From contig NZ_LMJT01000001.1 of the NCBI RefSeq assembly GCF_001429395.1, positions 127,335 through 191,334 on the forward strand: a DNA stretch of 64,000 nt, read 5' to 3'. Every line of letters starts with the position of its first letter. The stretch's first letter is position 1. Source of the DNA: Allobosea sp. Root381 (GTDB taxonomy: Bacteria; Pseudomonadota; Alphaproteobacteria; Rhizobiales; Beijerinckiaceae). This document shows, piece by piece, positions 17,205-29,349 of the stretch. The position numbers and the translations under genes are program-made. The notes beneath the pieces were generated by a model. That model had not been told where the DNA came from. It worked only from the letters and a program-made list of their open reading frames with translations, and ran no database searches.

Positions 17205-17654
17205 TCACCAGCTTCCGGTGTTCTGCATGCTGGCCCAGGGCTCGGCCGGCGCCTTGGGCTCGCCTTTCTGGAGCAACTCGATCGAGATGTCGTCGGGCGA
17301 GCGGATGAAGGCCATGTTGCCGTCGCGCGGCGGGCGGTTGATGGTGACGCCGGCCTTCATCAGCTTGTCGCAGGTCGCGTAGATATCGTCGACCTCATAG
17401 GCGAGATGGCCGAAATTGCGGCCGCCGGTGTAGGTTTCCGGATCCCAGTTATAGGTGAGCTCCAGGGTCGGGCGGCCGCGGCTGCCCTGCTCGCGGACCG
17501 TCTCGACCTCGTCGGGAGCAGCGAGGAAGACCAGCGTGAAGCGGCCCTTCTCGCTCTCGATGCGGCGGGTCTCGATCAAGCCGAACTTGTTCACATAGAA
17601 GTCGAGCGAAGCGTCGAGATCGGTGACACGGACCATGGTGTGGAGATAGCGCAT
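17205..17654 (-). CDS. gloA: Lactoylglutathione lyase (glyoxalase I)
   Basis: A 149-residue enzyme that converts the methylglyoxal-glutathione hemithioacetal to S-lactoylglutathione. The four metal ligands of the bacterial Ni-type enzyme are visible: His5 ([10 protein letters not shown]), Glu in PTLELTYNW, His in FGHLAYEV and Glu in ISIELLQ. The start [20 protein letters not shown] is the classic one; the longer reading frame upstream lacks homology. It is divergent from the CDF gene. Confidence 0.95.
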   Translation of the reverse strand: MRYLHTMVRVTDLDASLDFYVNKFGLIETRRIESEKGRFTLVFLAAPDEVETVREQGSRGRPTLELTYNWDPETYTGGRNFGHLAYEVDDIYATCDKLMKAGVTINRPPRDGNMAFIRSPDDISIELLQKGEPKAPAEPWASMQNTGSW

Positions 17655-17803
17655 CGTCGGGTTCCTCTCCGGCCGGCCCGGACGGGCCGGCGTCCTTTGA
17701 TGGGGATAGCGGATCCAGGATCGGGTTGATCCGGCCCGTGAATCGGGCGAAAGCATCGCCGCTCCCGAACACAGTACCAAGACGCAGGCGTGCAGGACAG
17801 GCC

Positions 17804-19249
17804 ATGACCTCAACGCAAGACGGTCCGAACGGCGCACCCGTCCGCGCGACCCCGGCCCAGATCGCGCAGATCAAGCAGCGCGCCGCCATTCTCTCCGTGA
17901 TGGCGACACTGCTGCTGACGGGCGCGAAGTTCATCGGCGCGATCCTATCGGGCTCGCTGGCGCTGCTGGCGGATGCGCTCCAGGGGCTGATCGATATCGG
18001 CTCGACGCTGTTCACCTGGTTCGCCGTGCGCGTGTCCGACAAGCCGGCGGATGACGAGCACCACTACGGCCACGGCAAGGTCGAGGCGCTGGCCGCGCTG
18101 GTCGAGACCGCCATCCTGTTCACGCTGGCGGGTGCGATCCTGTGGGAAGCCGGCAACCGGCTCTGGCAGGACGTCATCTCCCAGGTCTCGGTGACCCCGC
18201 TCGTCATCGGCATCATGCTGCTCTCGATGACCGTCGACGCGATCCGCTGGCGCTCGCTGACCAAGGTCGCGCGGGAGACCGGCAGCGAGGCGCTCGCCGC
18301 CGAAGCGACGCATTTCTCCGCCGATTTCGTCGGCTCGGCGCTGGTGCTCGTCGGGTTGCTCGGCGTCTGGTACGGCTTCGAGCGTGCCGATACCGCCGCC
18401 GCCTTCGCCATCGCCGCCTATACGGCGTTCTCGGCCTATCGCCTTGCGCGGCGCGTCCTCAGCACGCTGATGGACACTGCGCCCGAGGGCGTCAGCGAGA
18501 AGCTGCGCGAGGCGGCTCGCAACGCGCCCGGCGTCGTCGGCATCAACTGGCTTCGGGTTCGGCCGGCAGGCGGCCGCATCCACGGCGAGATCGGCATCAG
18601 CGTGTCGCGCACGCTGCCGCTCGATCGCGTCGCCGCTATCAAGGCCGGACTCTCCGCTGCGCTGCTACAGGTCGAGCCCGATGCCGAGATCACGATCACG
18701 GCCGATCCGGTGCAGGTCGACGACGAAACCGTGCTCGAGCGCGTCCTGCTGATCGCGCTCAAGCTGAAGATCCCCGTGCATCACGTCACCGTGCACAGCA
18801 TCGGCGAGAAGCTCTCGGTCAGCCTCGACATGGAGGTCGATGCCACCCTGCCGCTGGGCGATGCCCACGAGATCGCGACGCGACTGGAGAATGCGATCCG
18901 GGCCGAATTCGGTGGCGAGACCGAGGTCGAGACCCATATCGAGCCGATGGAGACCGGCCAGCCCTCTGGCCACAACGCTGCCTGGGAGACGGTCGAGGAC
19001 ATCGGCAAAGCGCTTGCGGGTGAGGCGATGAAGCTTGGCGGGCCTATCCACGACATCCACAGCGTGCGCGTGCGCCAGACGGCCAAGGGGCTGGTGGTGA
19101 ACTATCATTGCCGCGTCGATGCCACGCTCGACGTCGCTTCCGTCCATGCGGCGGTCGACGAGATCGAGCGGGCGGTGCGGATCGCGCGCCCCCAGGTTTG
19201 CCGCCTCGTCAGCCATGCGGAACCGGCCGTCATGGGCGCCCCGAGCTAG
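17804..19249 (+). CDS. Cation diffusion facilitator exporter with three C-terminal repeat domains
   Basis: A 481-residue CDF-family metal/proton antiporter, long for the family (~300). Residues 25-220 form the six-helix membrane domain with the [13 protein letters not shown] loop. The transport site appears as Gln60-x3-Asp64 (ALQGLIDIG) and His170-x3-Asp174 (THFSADFV); the first Asp of the usual Asp-x3-Asp is replaced by Gln. Three ferredoxin-like ZT-dimer-type repeats follow, about 228-303, 308-382 and 396-474. Repeats 2 and 3 share H-x2-V/H..VDATL-x-V/L..E-x-AIR/AVR patterns. Start ATG 17804 (MTSTQDG). Substrate metal is uncertain (Fe, Mn, Zn, Co or Ni). Confidence 0.9.
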   Translation: MTSTQDGPNGAPVRATPAQIAQIKQRAAILSVMATLLLTGAKFIGAILSGSLALLADALQGLIDIGSTLFTWFAVRVSDKPADDEHHYGHGKVEALAALVETAILFTLAGAILWEAGNRLWQDVISQVSVTPLVIGIMLLSMTVDAIRWRSLTKVARETGSEALAAEATHFSADFVGSALVLVGLLGVWYGFERADTAAAFAIAAYTAFSAYRLARRVLSTLMDTAPEGVSEKLREAARNAPGVVGINWLRVRPAGGRIHGEIGISVSRTLPLDRVAAIKAGLSAALLQVEPDAEITITADPVQVDDETVLERVLLIALKLKIPVHHVTVHSIGEKLSVSLDMEVDATLPLGDAHEIATRLENAIRAEFGGETEVETHIEPMETGQPSGHNAAWETVEDIGKALAGEAMKLGGPIHDIHSVRVRQTAKGLVVNYHCRVDATLDVASVHAAVDEIERAVRIARPQVCRLVSHAEPAVMGAPS

Positions 19250-19289
19250 ATAGAGCCGGATGCGCTGAAGTTGAATCCCGGGGCGGCCA

Positions 19290-19326
19290 TCCCGGATAAG
19301 CCGCCTGCGGCGGCGCCGATCCGGGA
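19290..19326. repeat. Nested palindromic hairpin element
   Basis: The outer arms TCCCGGAT/ATCCGGGA (19290-19297, 19319-19326) enclose an inner GCCGCC/GGCGGC stem. The element follows the CDF stop by 40 bases. The rest of the 293-base gap up to pepN (19543) shows no further gene. It is probably a repetitive extragenic palindrome that may also end transcription. Confidence 0.6.
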
Positions 19327-19542
19327 ATGACCGCCCAAATCAATCCCAACGCGAAAGGCTCGCGGGACCACCTCTTCAGCGGCGACGGCCGTAGCGAACG
19401 TGCAGGCTCCAGAGCCGAGGCCTACCCCTTTCGGCACATTGCGAGGCGGGCTACAGACAAGGCACAGTCTTTAGCCTGCGCAATACGCCATTCCCCAGGC
19501 GCTCGCTGCCTTTTCCAGACACGTCGCCCTCCAGAGTTTCCC

Positions 19543-22197
19543 ATGCGCGCCGAAGACACCCCGCTGATCCGCCTCGAGGATTACCGCCCGTCCGATTGGC
19601 TGATCGACACGGTCGATCTCGACATCAGCCTGCATCCCACGAAGACGCGGGTGCGCTCGCTGCTGGGCCTGCGGCCAAATCCCGCCGGGCGCCCGGGGGC
19701 GCCGCTGGTGCTAGACGGAGACGAGCTGTCGCTCAGCGCCCTGCGGCTAGACGGGCTGCTGATCGAGGACGGCGCCTATAGCGCGACCTCCCAGAAGCTG
19801 ACGCTGCATGCGCCGCCGCGCCGGCGCTTCACGCTGATGATCGAGACCGAGGTCGACCCCTCAGCCAACACCAAGCTGATGGGCCTTTACCGCTCGTCGC
19901 GGGTCTATTGCACGCAGTGCGAGGCGGACGGTTTCCGTCGGATCAGCTATTTCCTCGACCGGCCCGACGTGATGTCGGTCTATACGGTCCGGCTCGAGGC
20001 AGCGAAGCTCGAGGCTCCCGTCCTGCTCTCGAACGGCAACCGCGTCGCGGCAGGCGAGGTCCCCGGCGAGGACCGCCACTTCGCCGTCTGGCACGACCCG
20101 CACCCCAAGCCGGCCTATCTCTTCGCCCTGGTCGGCGGCGCGCTCGACCATGTCAGGCAAAACTACGTGACCGCCGACGGGAGCACCGTCGAGCTCGCCG
20201 TCTATGTCGAGCCGGGCAAGGCCGACCGCGCCGGCTGGGCGATGGACTGCCTGGTGCGCTGCATGCGCTGGGACGAGCGTGTCTATGGCCGCAACTACGA
20301 TCTCGACGTGTTCAACGTCGTCGCCGTCTCCGACTTCAACATGGGGGCCATGGAGAATAAGGGCCTCAACATCTTCAACGACAAATACGTGCTCGCCGAC
20401 CCGCAGGCCGCAACCGACGGCGACTATGCCTCGATCGAGGCGATCATCGCGCATGAGTACTTCCACAACTGGACCGGCAACCGCATCACCTGCCGCGACT
20501 GGTTCCAGCTCTGCCTTAAGGAAGGCCTGACCGTCTTCCGCGACCAGGAATTCTCGTCGGACGAACGCTCGCGGCCGGTGAAGCGCATCTCCGATGTCCG
20601 CACCCTGCGCGCGACCCAGTTCTCGGAGGATGCAGGCCCCCTCGCCCACCCGGTGCGGCCGCGCGCCTACAAGGAAATCAACAACTTCTACACGCCGACC
20701 GTCTATGAGAAGGGCGCGGAGGTGATCCGCATGCTCAAGATTCTGATCGGCGAGGACACCTTCCGAGCCGGAATGGACCTGTTTTTCGCGCGCTGCGACG
20801 GGACGGCAGCGACGATCGAGGATTTCCTCGCCTGCTTCGCCGAAACCTCCGGCATGGACCTGTCGCAATTCGCGCGCTGGTACGACCAGGCCGGGACACC
20901 GACGATCATCGCTTCCGGCCGCTACGACGCCGATGCACGCAGCTACACGCTCGACCTCGCGCAGAGCACCGCACCCACGCCCGGGCAGCGGGACAAGCAG
21001 CCCTTCGTACTGCCGGTCGCGCTCGGCCTCGTCGGCCAGGCCGGCGACCTGCCGCTGAAGACGAGCTCCACGGCCTATGCCAGCGACGGCCTGGTCGTGC
21101 TGGACCAGCCCTCGCTGTCGATCACCTTTAGCGACGTGGCCGAGCCGCCGATCCCGTCGCTTCTGCGCGGCTTCTCGGCTCCGGTGAAGCTCGAGCTCGA
21201 CCTCGCCGATGCGGAACTGCTGCGGCTGTTCTCGGCCGACAGCGACTCGTTCAACCGCTGGCAGGCGCTTCAGACGGTCGCGACGCGGGCGCTGGTTGGC
21301 GCCGGGCGCTTCGCGGCCGGGTGCAATGCGCTGCTCGCCACCGCTGGCGAGCTGTCGCACGCCCTGCGGGGCTTCCTGCGCGACCAGGCTCCCGCCGATC
21401 CCGCCTTCGCAGCACAGGTGCTGCGCCTGCCGGGACAGGCCGACATCGCCCGCGAGATCGGCCGCGATGTCGATCCCACCGCCATCCATGCCGCCCATCG
21501 CGCCCTCTCGGCCGAGATCGGCAGCAGCCTTGGCCCGGACCTGCTCGCCCTGCACGAAGCCTTGAACGCGCAGACGGCCTATCGGCCCGACGCCACCTCC
21601 GCCGGCCGGCGTGCGCTGCGCAACGAAGCGCTCGGGCTGATCGCCCTCGGCTCGCCCGAGGAAGGAGCCCGGCTCGCCCAGGCCCAGTTCGCCGCCGGCG
21701 ACAACCTGACCGACCGGCTCGCGGCGCTGGCGGCGATGACGCTGGTGCCGGGCGATGCGCGCGAGGAGCTGATCGCCCGCTTCGCCAGGACCTATGCCAC
21801 CGAGCCGCTGGTGCTGGACAAATGGTTGATGGCACAGGCGCTGATCGCCGAGCCCGGAACGCTGGAGCGCGTCCGGCGCCTGATGCAGCATCCCGCCTTT
21901 TCGCTTTCCAACCCCAATCGCATCCGGGCCCTGATCGGCGGCTTCGCGGCCAACCTGACGCAGTTCAACCGCCCCGATGGCGAGGGCTATGCGTTCGTGG
22001 CCGAAATTGTGGTCGCGCTCGACCGGACCAACCCGCAGGTCGCCTCGCGGCTGCTCGGTTCCTTCAAGAGCTGGCGCATGCTGGAGCCCGGCCGGAAGGC
22101 TCTGGCGGAGGCCAGGCTGGCCATGGTGGCGCAGACCCCGAACCTCTCGCGGGACGTCGCCGACATCGCCGAGCGAGCCCTCGCCCGACAAGGTTAA
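19543..22197 (+). CDS. pepN: Aminopeptidase N (M1 family, bacterial PepN type)
   Basis: An 884-residue zinc aminopeptidase of the cytoplasm that trims N-terminal residues from peptides. The exopeptidase motif GAMENKGLNIFN and the zinc site HEYFHNWTGNR (His304, Glu305, His308) with Glu327 in CLKEGLTVFRDQEF are all intact. Domain order is N-terminal beta-saddle, thermolysin-like catalytic domain, Ig-like domain (from about 500) and helical C-terminal bowl. The start MRAEDTPLIRLEDYRPSDW fits the family; the in-frame stretch upstream to 19327 is non-coding-like. Confidence 0.96.
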   Translation: MRAEDTPLIRLEDYRPSDWLIDTVDLDISLHPTKTRVRSLLGLRPNPAGRPGAPLVLDGDELSLSALRLDGLLIEDGAYSATSQKLTLHAPPRRRFTLMIETEVDPSANTKLMGLYRSSRVYCTQCEADGFRRISYFLDRPDVMSVYTVRLEAAKLEAPVLLSNGNRVAAGEVPGEDRHFAVWHDPHPKPAYLFALVGGALDHVRQNYVTADGSTVELAVYVEPGKADRAGWAMDCLVRCMRWDERVYGRNYDLDVFNVVAVSDFNMGAMENKGLNIFNDKYVLADPQAATDGDYASIEAIIAHEYFHNWTGNRITCRDWFQLCLKEGLTVFRDQEFSSDERSRPVKRISDVRTLRATQFSEDAGPLAHPVRPRAYKEINNFYTPTVYEKGAEVIRMLKILIGEDTFRAGMDLFFARCDGTAATIEDFLACFAETSGMDLSQFARWYDQAGTPTIIASGRYDADARSYTLDLAQSTAPTPGQRDKQPFVLPVALGLVGQAGDLPLKTSSTAYASDGLVVLDQPSLSITFSDVAEPPIPSLLRGFSAPVKLELDLADAELLRLFSADSDSFNRWQALQTVATRALVGAGRFAAGCNALLATAGELSHALRGFLRDQAPADPAFAAQVLRLPGQADIAREIGRDVDPTAIHAAHRALSAEIGSSLGPDLLALHEALNAQTAYRPDATSAGRRALRNEALGLIALGSPEEGARLAQAQFAAGDNLTDRLAALAAMTLVPGDAREELIARFARTYATEPLVLDKWLMAQALIAEPGTLERVRRLMQHPAFSLSNPNRIRALIGGFAANLTQFNRPDGEGYAFVAEIVVALDRTNPQVASRLLGSFKSWRMLEPGRKALAEARLAMVAQTPNLSRDVADIAERALARQG

Positions 22198-22216
22198 CGG
22201 CCACCTGTCGAAAAGA

Positions 22217-22231
22217 TTAACGTTTCATTAC
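22217..22231 (+). promoter_or_regulatory. CtrA-box-like sequence upstream of the PleC/PdhS-like kinase gene
   Basis: TTAA-CGTTTCA-TTAC matches the CtrA consensus TTAA-N7-TTAA in 7 of 8 fixed positions, 171 bases before the kinase start and 20 bases after pepN. A 7-bp inverted repeat (GAATTCG/CGAATTC, 22273-22292) lies between. One near-match in a GC-rich genome is suggestive because AT-rich motifs are rare by chance. Confidence 0.45.
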
Positions 22232-22401
22232 GCGCACAGGATTCATTCGACAAAGCGACACAACCAGGACGCGAATTCGTACGTCCGAATTCAACTCAAG
22301 GCTAGACAAAGAGACCCGCGAGGATTCAACTGAAACTGATTCGCGGGGATGCGGCACGTCTCCCGATCTACTCACGGTACGATTTCCGAAGGGGGACGGG
22401 C

Positions 22402-24696
<2,295 letters not shown>

Positions 24697-24713
24697 TCGT
24701 AAACGCTCCGTGA

Positions 24714-24801
24714 TTCCGGGGCAGGCCGCAGGCCTGAGCCCGGAACGATGCGGCGGCATCGGTCCTGGGTTCCGGGCTCCTCGCTTCGCGAAGCCCCGGA
24801 A
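24714..24801. repeat. Two adjacent palindromic elements between convergent genes
   Basis: 24714-24745 and 24770-24801 each open with TTCCGGG and close with CCCGGAA. The first has an inner CAGGCC/GGCCTG stem and the second an inner GCTTCGCGAAGC palindrome. They occupy the gap between the convergent kinase gene and glnE. They resemble clustered extragenic palindromes and could terminate both genes. Confidence 0.6.
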
Positions 24802-24833
24802 AGACGGCGAGGTTCCGCAGCAGCCGGCGTACC

Positions 24834-27794
24834 CTACCTGCCGCGAGCAGCTCCCAGAATCCGCGTGAAGATCGCTCGCACGCCGGCCCGGACCTCGTCG
24901 AGCTCCGCCCTCAGGACCTTGGTGTCGGGTCGCCCGACGGCGGTCGCGATCCGGTTCATCACGCGGGCCGGCACCGCGGCGGGGTCGAAGGCCTCGTCCA
25001 CGGTGAAGCGCTGCCAGAGCTGAACGTCGCCGATCAGCCGCCCCGCCTCCCCCAGCGCCGCCGCATCCGCCGGCGCGAGCACGCCAGCCGCCCGCGCCGC
25101 GGCGAAGACGGAGGCCGTATCACGCGCCAGCAGTCCGGGATGGTCCGCCGCATAGGCGAGCACGAAGAACTGGGCGAGGAAATCAAGATCGGTCAGGCCG
25201 CCGAGCGCGAGCTTAAGGTCCCAGGGATTCTTCTCGCCCTTCTCCTTGGCGATCAGCGCGCGCATCTGGGCGACGGCCGCCGCGACCTTCGCCGGGTCGC
25301 GGCGGCGGGTCAGGATGGTTCGGATCGAGGTCTCGGCGCGCCGGGCCAGCTCGGCATCGCCCGCGACGACGCGGGCGCGGGTCAACGCCATCTCCTCCCA
25401 GATCTCGGCCTCGCCGGCATGATAGGCCTCGAAGCCGGCGAACTGGGTCGCGGCCGGGCTCTTGTTGCCGGAGGGGCGAAGCCGCATGTCGACCTGATAG
25501 AGCGTGCCGCGCCGCGTCGGCACGGTCAGCGACGCGACAAGGCGCTGGGTGAAGCGCACATGCCAGGTCACCGGATCGAGGCTGCGGCGGCCGTCGCTGG
25601 GTCCGGCATCGTCCGGCCGATCATAGATCAGCATCAGGTCGAGGTCGGAGGATGGGGTCAGCTCACCCGCCCCGAGCCGTCCGAGGCCTAGCACGACGCT
25701 CTGAGCGCCCTCGATCGCGCCATGTTCGGCGACGAAGGCCTCGCGTGTGTCGGCGAAGGCGACGCGCAAGCAGGCTTCCGCGACTGTGCAATAGGCCTGC
25801 GCTGCCGCCTGCGCCGGATAGACGCCCGACAGCAATCGCGCGCCGACCAGGAAATTCTCCTGCCGCGCTGCATCGCGCAGGCGGTCGAGCCCGTCCTCGA
25901 CGCTCGGCGGTGGCGAGCCGACGAAGCTGCGGATGCGGCGCTCCAGCGCGTCGCAATCAAGCGAAGCCTTGCCGAAGGCCGGGTCGATGACGCCGTCGAG
26001 GACATGAGGGTGGAGAGCCGCGACCTTGGCGAGGCGCGGGGCGCTGCCGAGGATTTCGGCGAAGAGCGTCAGCAGGGAGTCCTGTGAGCGTAGCAGCGTG
26101 AGAAGCTCGACCGCAGCTGGCATCCGCACGAAGGCGTTGTCGAGATGGGCGAGCGCGCCGTCCGGATCGGCCGTGCGGCCGAGCGCGACGAGGAGCGCGG
26201 GCGTCAGCTCGGTCAGCACCTCGCGGGCCCGCGCGCTGGTGACGGCGGCTCGTCGGCCGAAATGCCAGCCGCGGACCGTCTCGGCGGCAGTTAAAGCGCT
26301 TCGGAAGCCGAGCTTCTGCAGGGTTTCCAGCGTCGCCGGGTCGGGCTCGGAGCCGGTGAAGCTCAACGATCCCGCCTCGCTGGCCAGGCTCGGCCCCTCC
26401 TCGAAGAGCAGCGCGTAATGGCCCTCGACGCGTCTGGCATGCGCCGTCAGCGCCTTGCCGAAGGCGGCGCTCGACGGATAGCCGCAAAAGCGGGCGAAGG
26501 CCTCGAGCTCGGCCGCTGCCTTGGGCAGGGTCTGGGTCTGCTCATCGTCGCGCATCTGCAGGCGGTGCTCGACGGTGCGCAGCCAGCGATAGGATTCCGC
26601 CAGCTCGTCCCGTGCCTGCGGCGTGATCCAGCCCTCATTCGTCAGTTCGCCCAGCATCTCGAGCGTCCGCGGGCCGCGCAGGCTCGGGCGGCGCCCGCCG
26701 AAGACGAGTTGCTGCGTCTGGACGAAGAACTCGATCTCGCGGATGCCACCGCGGCCGAGCTTCACATTATGTCCGGCGACAGCAACGGCCTCATGGCCCT
26801 TCACGGTCTGGATCTGGCGCTTCATCGCATGGATGTCAGCGATGGTCGCGAAGTCGAAATATTTGCGCCAAATGAAGGGGGCGAGATCGGCGATGAAACG
26901 GCGGCCGAGCGTGAAATCGCCCGCGACCGGCCGGGCCTTGATCATCGCCGCCCGTTCCCAGTTCTGGCCGACGGTCTCATAATAGGCATAGGCCGAGGGC
27001 AACGAGACGGCGACATGGGTCGAGGCCGGGTCCGGCCGCAGGCGCAGATCGACGCGGAAGACGTAGCCGTCCGGCGTGCGCTCCTGGATGATGCGCGCGA
27101 CCAGCTGCGTCAGCTTGACGAAGAAGCTGGTCGGTTCGGCGACGCCTGCCGCCTCTGCCGTTTCCGGATCGAAGAAGACGACGATGTCGATGTCCGAGGA
27201 GTAGTTCAGTTCGCCGGCGCCATGCTTGCCCAGCGCGAGCACGACGAGGCCGGAGCCCTCGCCCGGATCGGCCGCGTCGGCCAGTTGGATCCTGCCGAGA
27301 TCGGCGGCCTGGCGCAGGGCGTGCTCGGTCGCCAGTCGCACGGCCATGTCGGCCGTGTCCGTCAGCGCCGCCGTCACCGTCTCGACGTCCCAGACGCCAC
27401 CGATGTCGGCGAGCGCGATCAACAGCGCCATCGCCCGGCGGAAGCGTCGCAGCAGCCGCATCAGCTCGGCCGTCTCGGTCGTGGCGGTGCCCTGCTCGGC
27501 TATCCCCGCGAGCAGGGCATCGCGATGCGCCTCCGGCTCGCTCGTCAGGCTGGTGAGCAGCCCGGCCGGATCCTGCCGCATGACCTGCGCCAGGAAGGGC
27601 GAATGGGCAAGGATGCCGGCAACAAGCGCGGCCGAGCGTGGCTTTTCCACAAAATGGGCGCGCAGCGCGTCGGCGGCCTCATCGTCATGCAGTCGCTCGA
27701 TCAGGTCACGCGCGAGCAGCGTCTCGGCCCGCGCGCGCGCCGGCAGGACCGGTGCCGCTTCCAGCCTGTCACAAAGTCGCGCAGCCATATCCAT
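24834..27794 (-). CDS. glnE: Bifunctional glutamine synthetase adenylyltransferase/adenylyl-removing enzyme
   Basis: A 986-residue enzyme that adenylylates and deadenylylates glutamine synthetase according to PII status. The N-terminal adenylyl-removing nucleotidyltransferase domain carries NYSSDIDIVVFFDPE. The C-terminal adenylylating domain carries GELTPSSDLDLMLIYD. Both Asp-x-Asp metal sites are intact, and the length is normal. It lies downstream of the two-component pair at 27835-30016, an arrangement also seen in other Rhizobiales. Confidence 0.96.
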   Translation of the reverse strand: MDMAARLCDRLEAAPVLPARARAETLLARDLIERLHDDEAADALRAHFVEKPRSAALVAGILAHSPFLAQVMRQDPAGLLTSLTSEPEAHRDALLAGIAEQGTATTETAELMRLLRRFRRAMALLIALADIGGVWDVETVTAALTDTADMAVRLATEHALRQAADLGRIQLADAADPGEGSGLVVLALGKHGAGELNYSSDIDIVVFFDPETAEAAGVAEPTSFFVKLTQLVARIIQERTPDGYVFRVDLRLRPDPASTHVAVSLPSAYAYYETVGQNWERAAMIKARPVAGDFTLGRRFIADLAPFIWRKYFDFATIADIHAMKRQIQTVKGHEAVAVAGHNVKLGRGGIREIEFFVQTQQLVFGGRRPSLRGPRTLEMLGELTNEGWITPQARDELAESYRWLRTVEHRLQMRDDEQTQTLPKAAAELEAFARFCGYPSSAAFGKALTAHARRVEGHYALLFEEGPSLASEAGSLSFTGSEPDPATLETLQKLGFRSALTAAETVRGWHFGRRAAVTSARAREVLTELTPALLVALGRTADPDGALAHLDNAFVRMPAAVELLTLLRSQDSLLTLFAEILGSAPRLAKVAALHPHVLDGVIDPAFGKASLDCDALERRIRSFVGSPPPSVEDGLDRLRDAARQENFLVGARLLSGVYPAQAAAQAYCTVAEACLRVAFADTREAFVAEHGAIEGAQSVVLGLGRLGAGELTPSSDLDLMLIYDRPDDAGPSDGRRSLDPVTWHVRFTQRLVASLTVPTRRGTLYQVDMRLRPSGNKSPAATQFAGFEAYHAGEAEIWEEMALTRARVVAGDAELARRAETSIRTILTRRRDPAKVAAAVAQMRALIAKEKGEKNPWDLKLALGGLTDLDFLAQFFVLAYAADHPGLLARDTASVFAAARAAGVLAPADAAALGEAGRLIGDVQLWQRFTVDEAFDPAAVPARVMNRIATAVGRPDTKVLRAELDEVRAGVRAIFTRILGAARGR

Positions 27795-27834
27795 CCCCCT
27801 TCAGAAGGCACGGGAGGCCAGCAGGGTTTGCGCG

Positions 27835-29349
27835 TCAAGTCGAGGCAGGAAGCGGCCGCGAGCCCAGCGTGTCCACAGGCTTGGCATCGACGGGGCCGGC
27901 TTGCTCGGCCCTTTGCTCCGACGCAGGCAGGGTGATGACGACCCTAAGGCCGGGCGCATTGTCCTCGAGCCGCATCTGGCCGCCATGAAGCCGCACCACG
28001 CCTGCGGCAAGCGAGAGCCCGAGGCCGAAGCCCGGCTTGCTGCGACTGGCGTCGAGCCGGACGAAGCGGTCGAGGACGCGGCCGCGATCCTGTTCCGGGA
28101 TGCCGGGGCCGTTGTCGGCGACCGAGAGCTCGATCTCGCCGTCGCGGGCGTTCGCCGAAACCCGGACTTCGCCCTGTCCCCCGGCTGCCGGCTGTCCGTA
28201 TTTCAGGGCGTTGTCGATCAGGTTCGCCAGAGCCTGCCCGATCAGCTCGCGGTTTCCCTCGACGCGAAGGCCGGGCGCCACCGCGGTAACCAGCGAGAGC
28301 CCGGCCTCCTCGGCCAGCGGCTCGTAGAGCTCCGCCATGCCGGAGACGATCTCGGAAAGGTCGAGCCGGTCCATGCTGTCCTGGACGCGGCCGGTTTCGA
28401 GCCGGGCGATCATCAGCAATGCGTTGAAGATCCGGATCAGGTTGTCGGCCTCGTCGATCGAGCCATCGAGCGCGGCGCGCAGTTGGTCGGGAGAGGTCGC
28501 GGTCCGCAGCGCCTCCTCGGCGCGGTTGCGCAGGCGCGTCAGCGGCGTCTTGAGGTCATGGGCGATGTTATCCGAGACCTGCTGCATGCCGGCCATCAGC
28601 TCGCCGATGCGGTCGAGCATCGCGTTGAGGTTGAGCGCCAGCCGGTCGAGTTCGTCCCCGGTGCCGGCGATTGCGAGCCGGCCCTTGAGATCCCCCGCCA
28701 TGATCGTCTGCGTCGTGTCGGTCATGCCGTCGATGCGCTTCAGCACGCGCCGCGCCACGAACCAGCTCGCAAAGCAGCCGAGGACGAAGACGAGCAGCAG
28801 CGACCAGCCCGCCGCCCGCCGGATCACGATGCCGAGCCGATCGCGCTCCTCGACGTCGCGACCGACAAGGAGTCGGAAGCCGCCGGGCAGGACGAAGACG
28901 CGCACGATGGCCCGGTTCGGCCGATCCACCGCCTCGCTGCTGCGGGCATACTCGATCTCGGACTCGCCCGGACGGTCGAGCGTGCCCGGCGGCAGGGCCT
29001 CGACATTGCCGGCGACGCGCTCGCCCACGGGCGTCGTGACCAGATAGAGCGAGGCGCCCGGCGCCCGGGAACGGCGCTCGATGACGTTGACCAGCCGCCG
29101 CATGCCGCCGAGCCGCTGCTGCTCGGCCAGTCCCTGGATCTCGGCATCGATGGTCGAGCGAATCTGGTCGTCGAGCAGGCGCTTGGCGTTCCAGGCGACG
29201 TAGCCCAGCAGCACCCCGGCAAAGACCGCGAAGACGACGAGATAGACCGCCGTCAGCTTGAAGGCGGTCGTGCGGAAGAGGTTCGGCAGCAGGCGCTGAG
29301 CCTGGCGCGGCGCGGCTGGGCCTGCGGATGCGTCAGCGGGCCGTGTCAC
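27835..29349 (-). CDS. Sensor histidine kinase (OmpR-type partner, HAMP)
   Basis: A 504-residue membrane kinase. Transmembrane helices at about 29-48 and 180-200 frame a periplasmic sensor. A HAMP domain follows (VARRVLKRIDGMTDTTQTI), then phospho-His264 in NIAHDLKTPLTRLRNRAE and an HATPase domain with LIDNALKYG, DNGPGIPE and GFGLGLSLAAGVV. It starts at GTG 29349, overlapping the regulator gene by 17 bases. Located between degP and glnE, it may sense envelope stress; the signal is unknown. Confidence 0.92.
   Translation of the reverse strand: MTRPADASAGPAAPRQAQRLLPNLFRTTAFKLTAVYLVVFAVFAGVLLGYVAWNAKRLLDDQIRSTIDAEIQGLAEQQRLGGMRRLVNVIERRSRAPGASLYLVTTPVGERVAGNVEALPPGTLDRPGESEIEYARSSEAVDRPNRAIVRVFVLPGGFRLLVGRDVEERDRLGIVIRRAAGWSLLLVFVLGCFASWFVARRVLKRIDGMTDTTQTIMAGDLKGRLAIAGTGDELDRLALNLNAMLDRIGELMAGMQQVSDNIAHDLKTPLTRLRNRAEEALRTATSPDQLRAALDGSIDEADNLIRIFNALLMIARLETGRVQDSMDRLDLSEIVSGMAELYEPLAEEAGLSLVTAVAPGLRVEGNRELIGQALANLIDNALKYGQPAAGGQGEVRVSANARDGEIELSVADNGPGIPEQDRGRVLDRFVRLDASRSKPGFGLGLSLAAGVVRLHGGQMRLEDNAPGLRVVITLPASEQRAEQAGPVDAKPVDTLGSRPLPAST

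Noticed and set aside
19861..22191. A 776-residue open frame antisense to pepN
   Set aside because: High-GC shadow frame; Arg/Gly/Asp-rich, no recognisable domain, while pepN on the other strand has full motifs.
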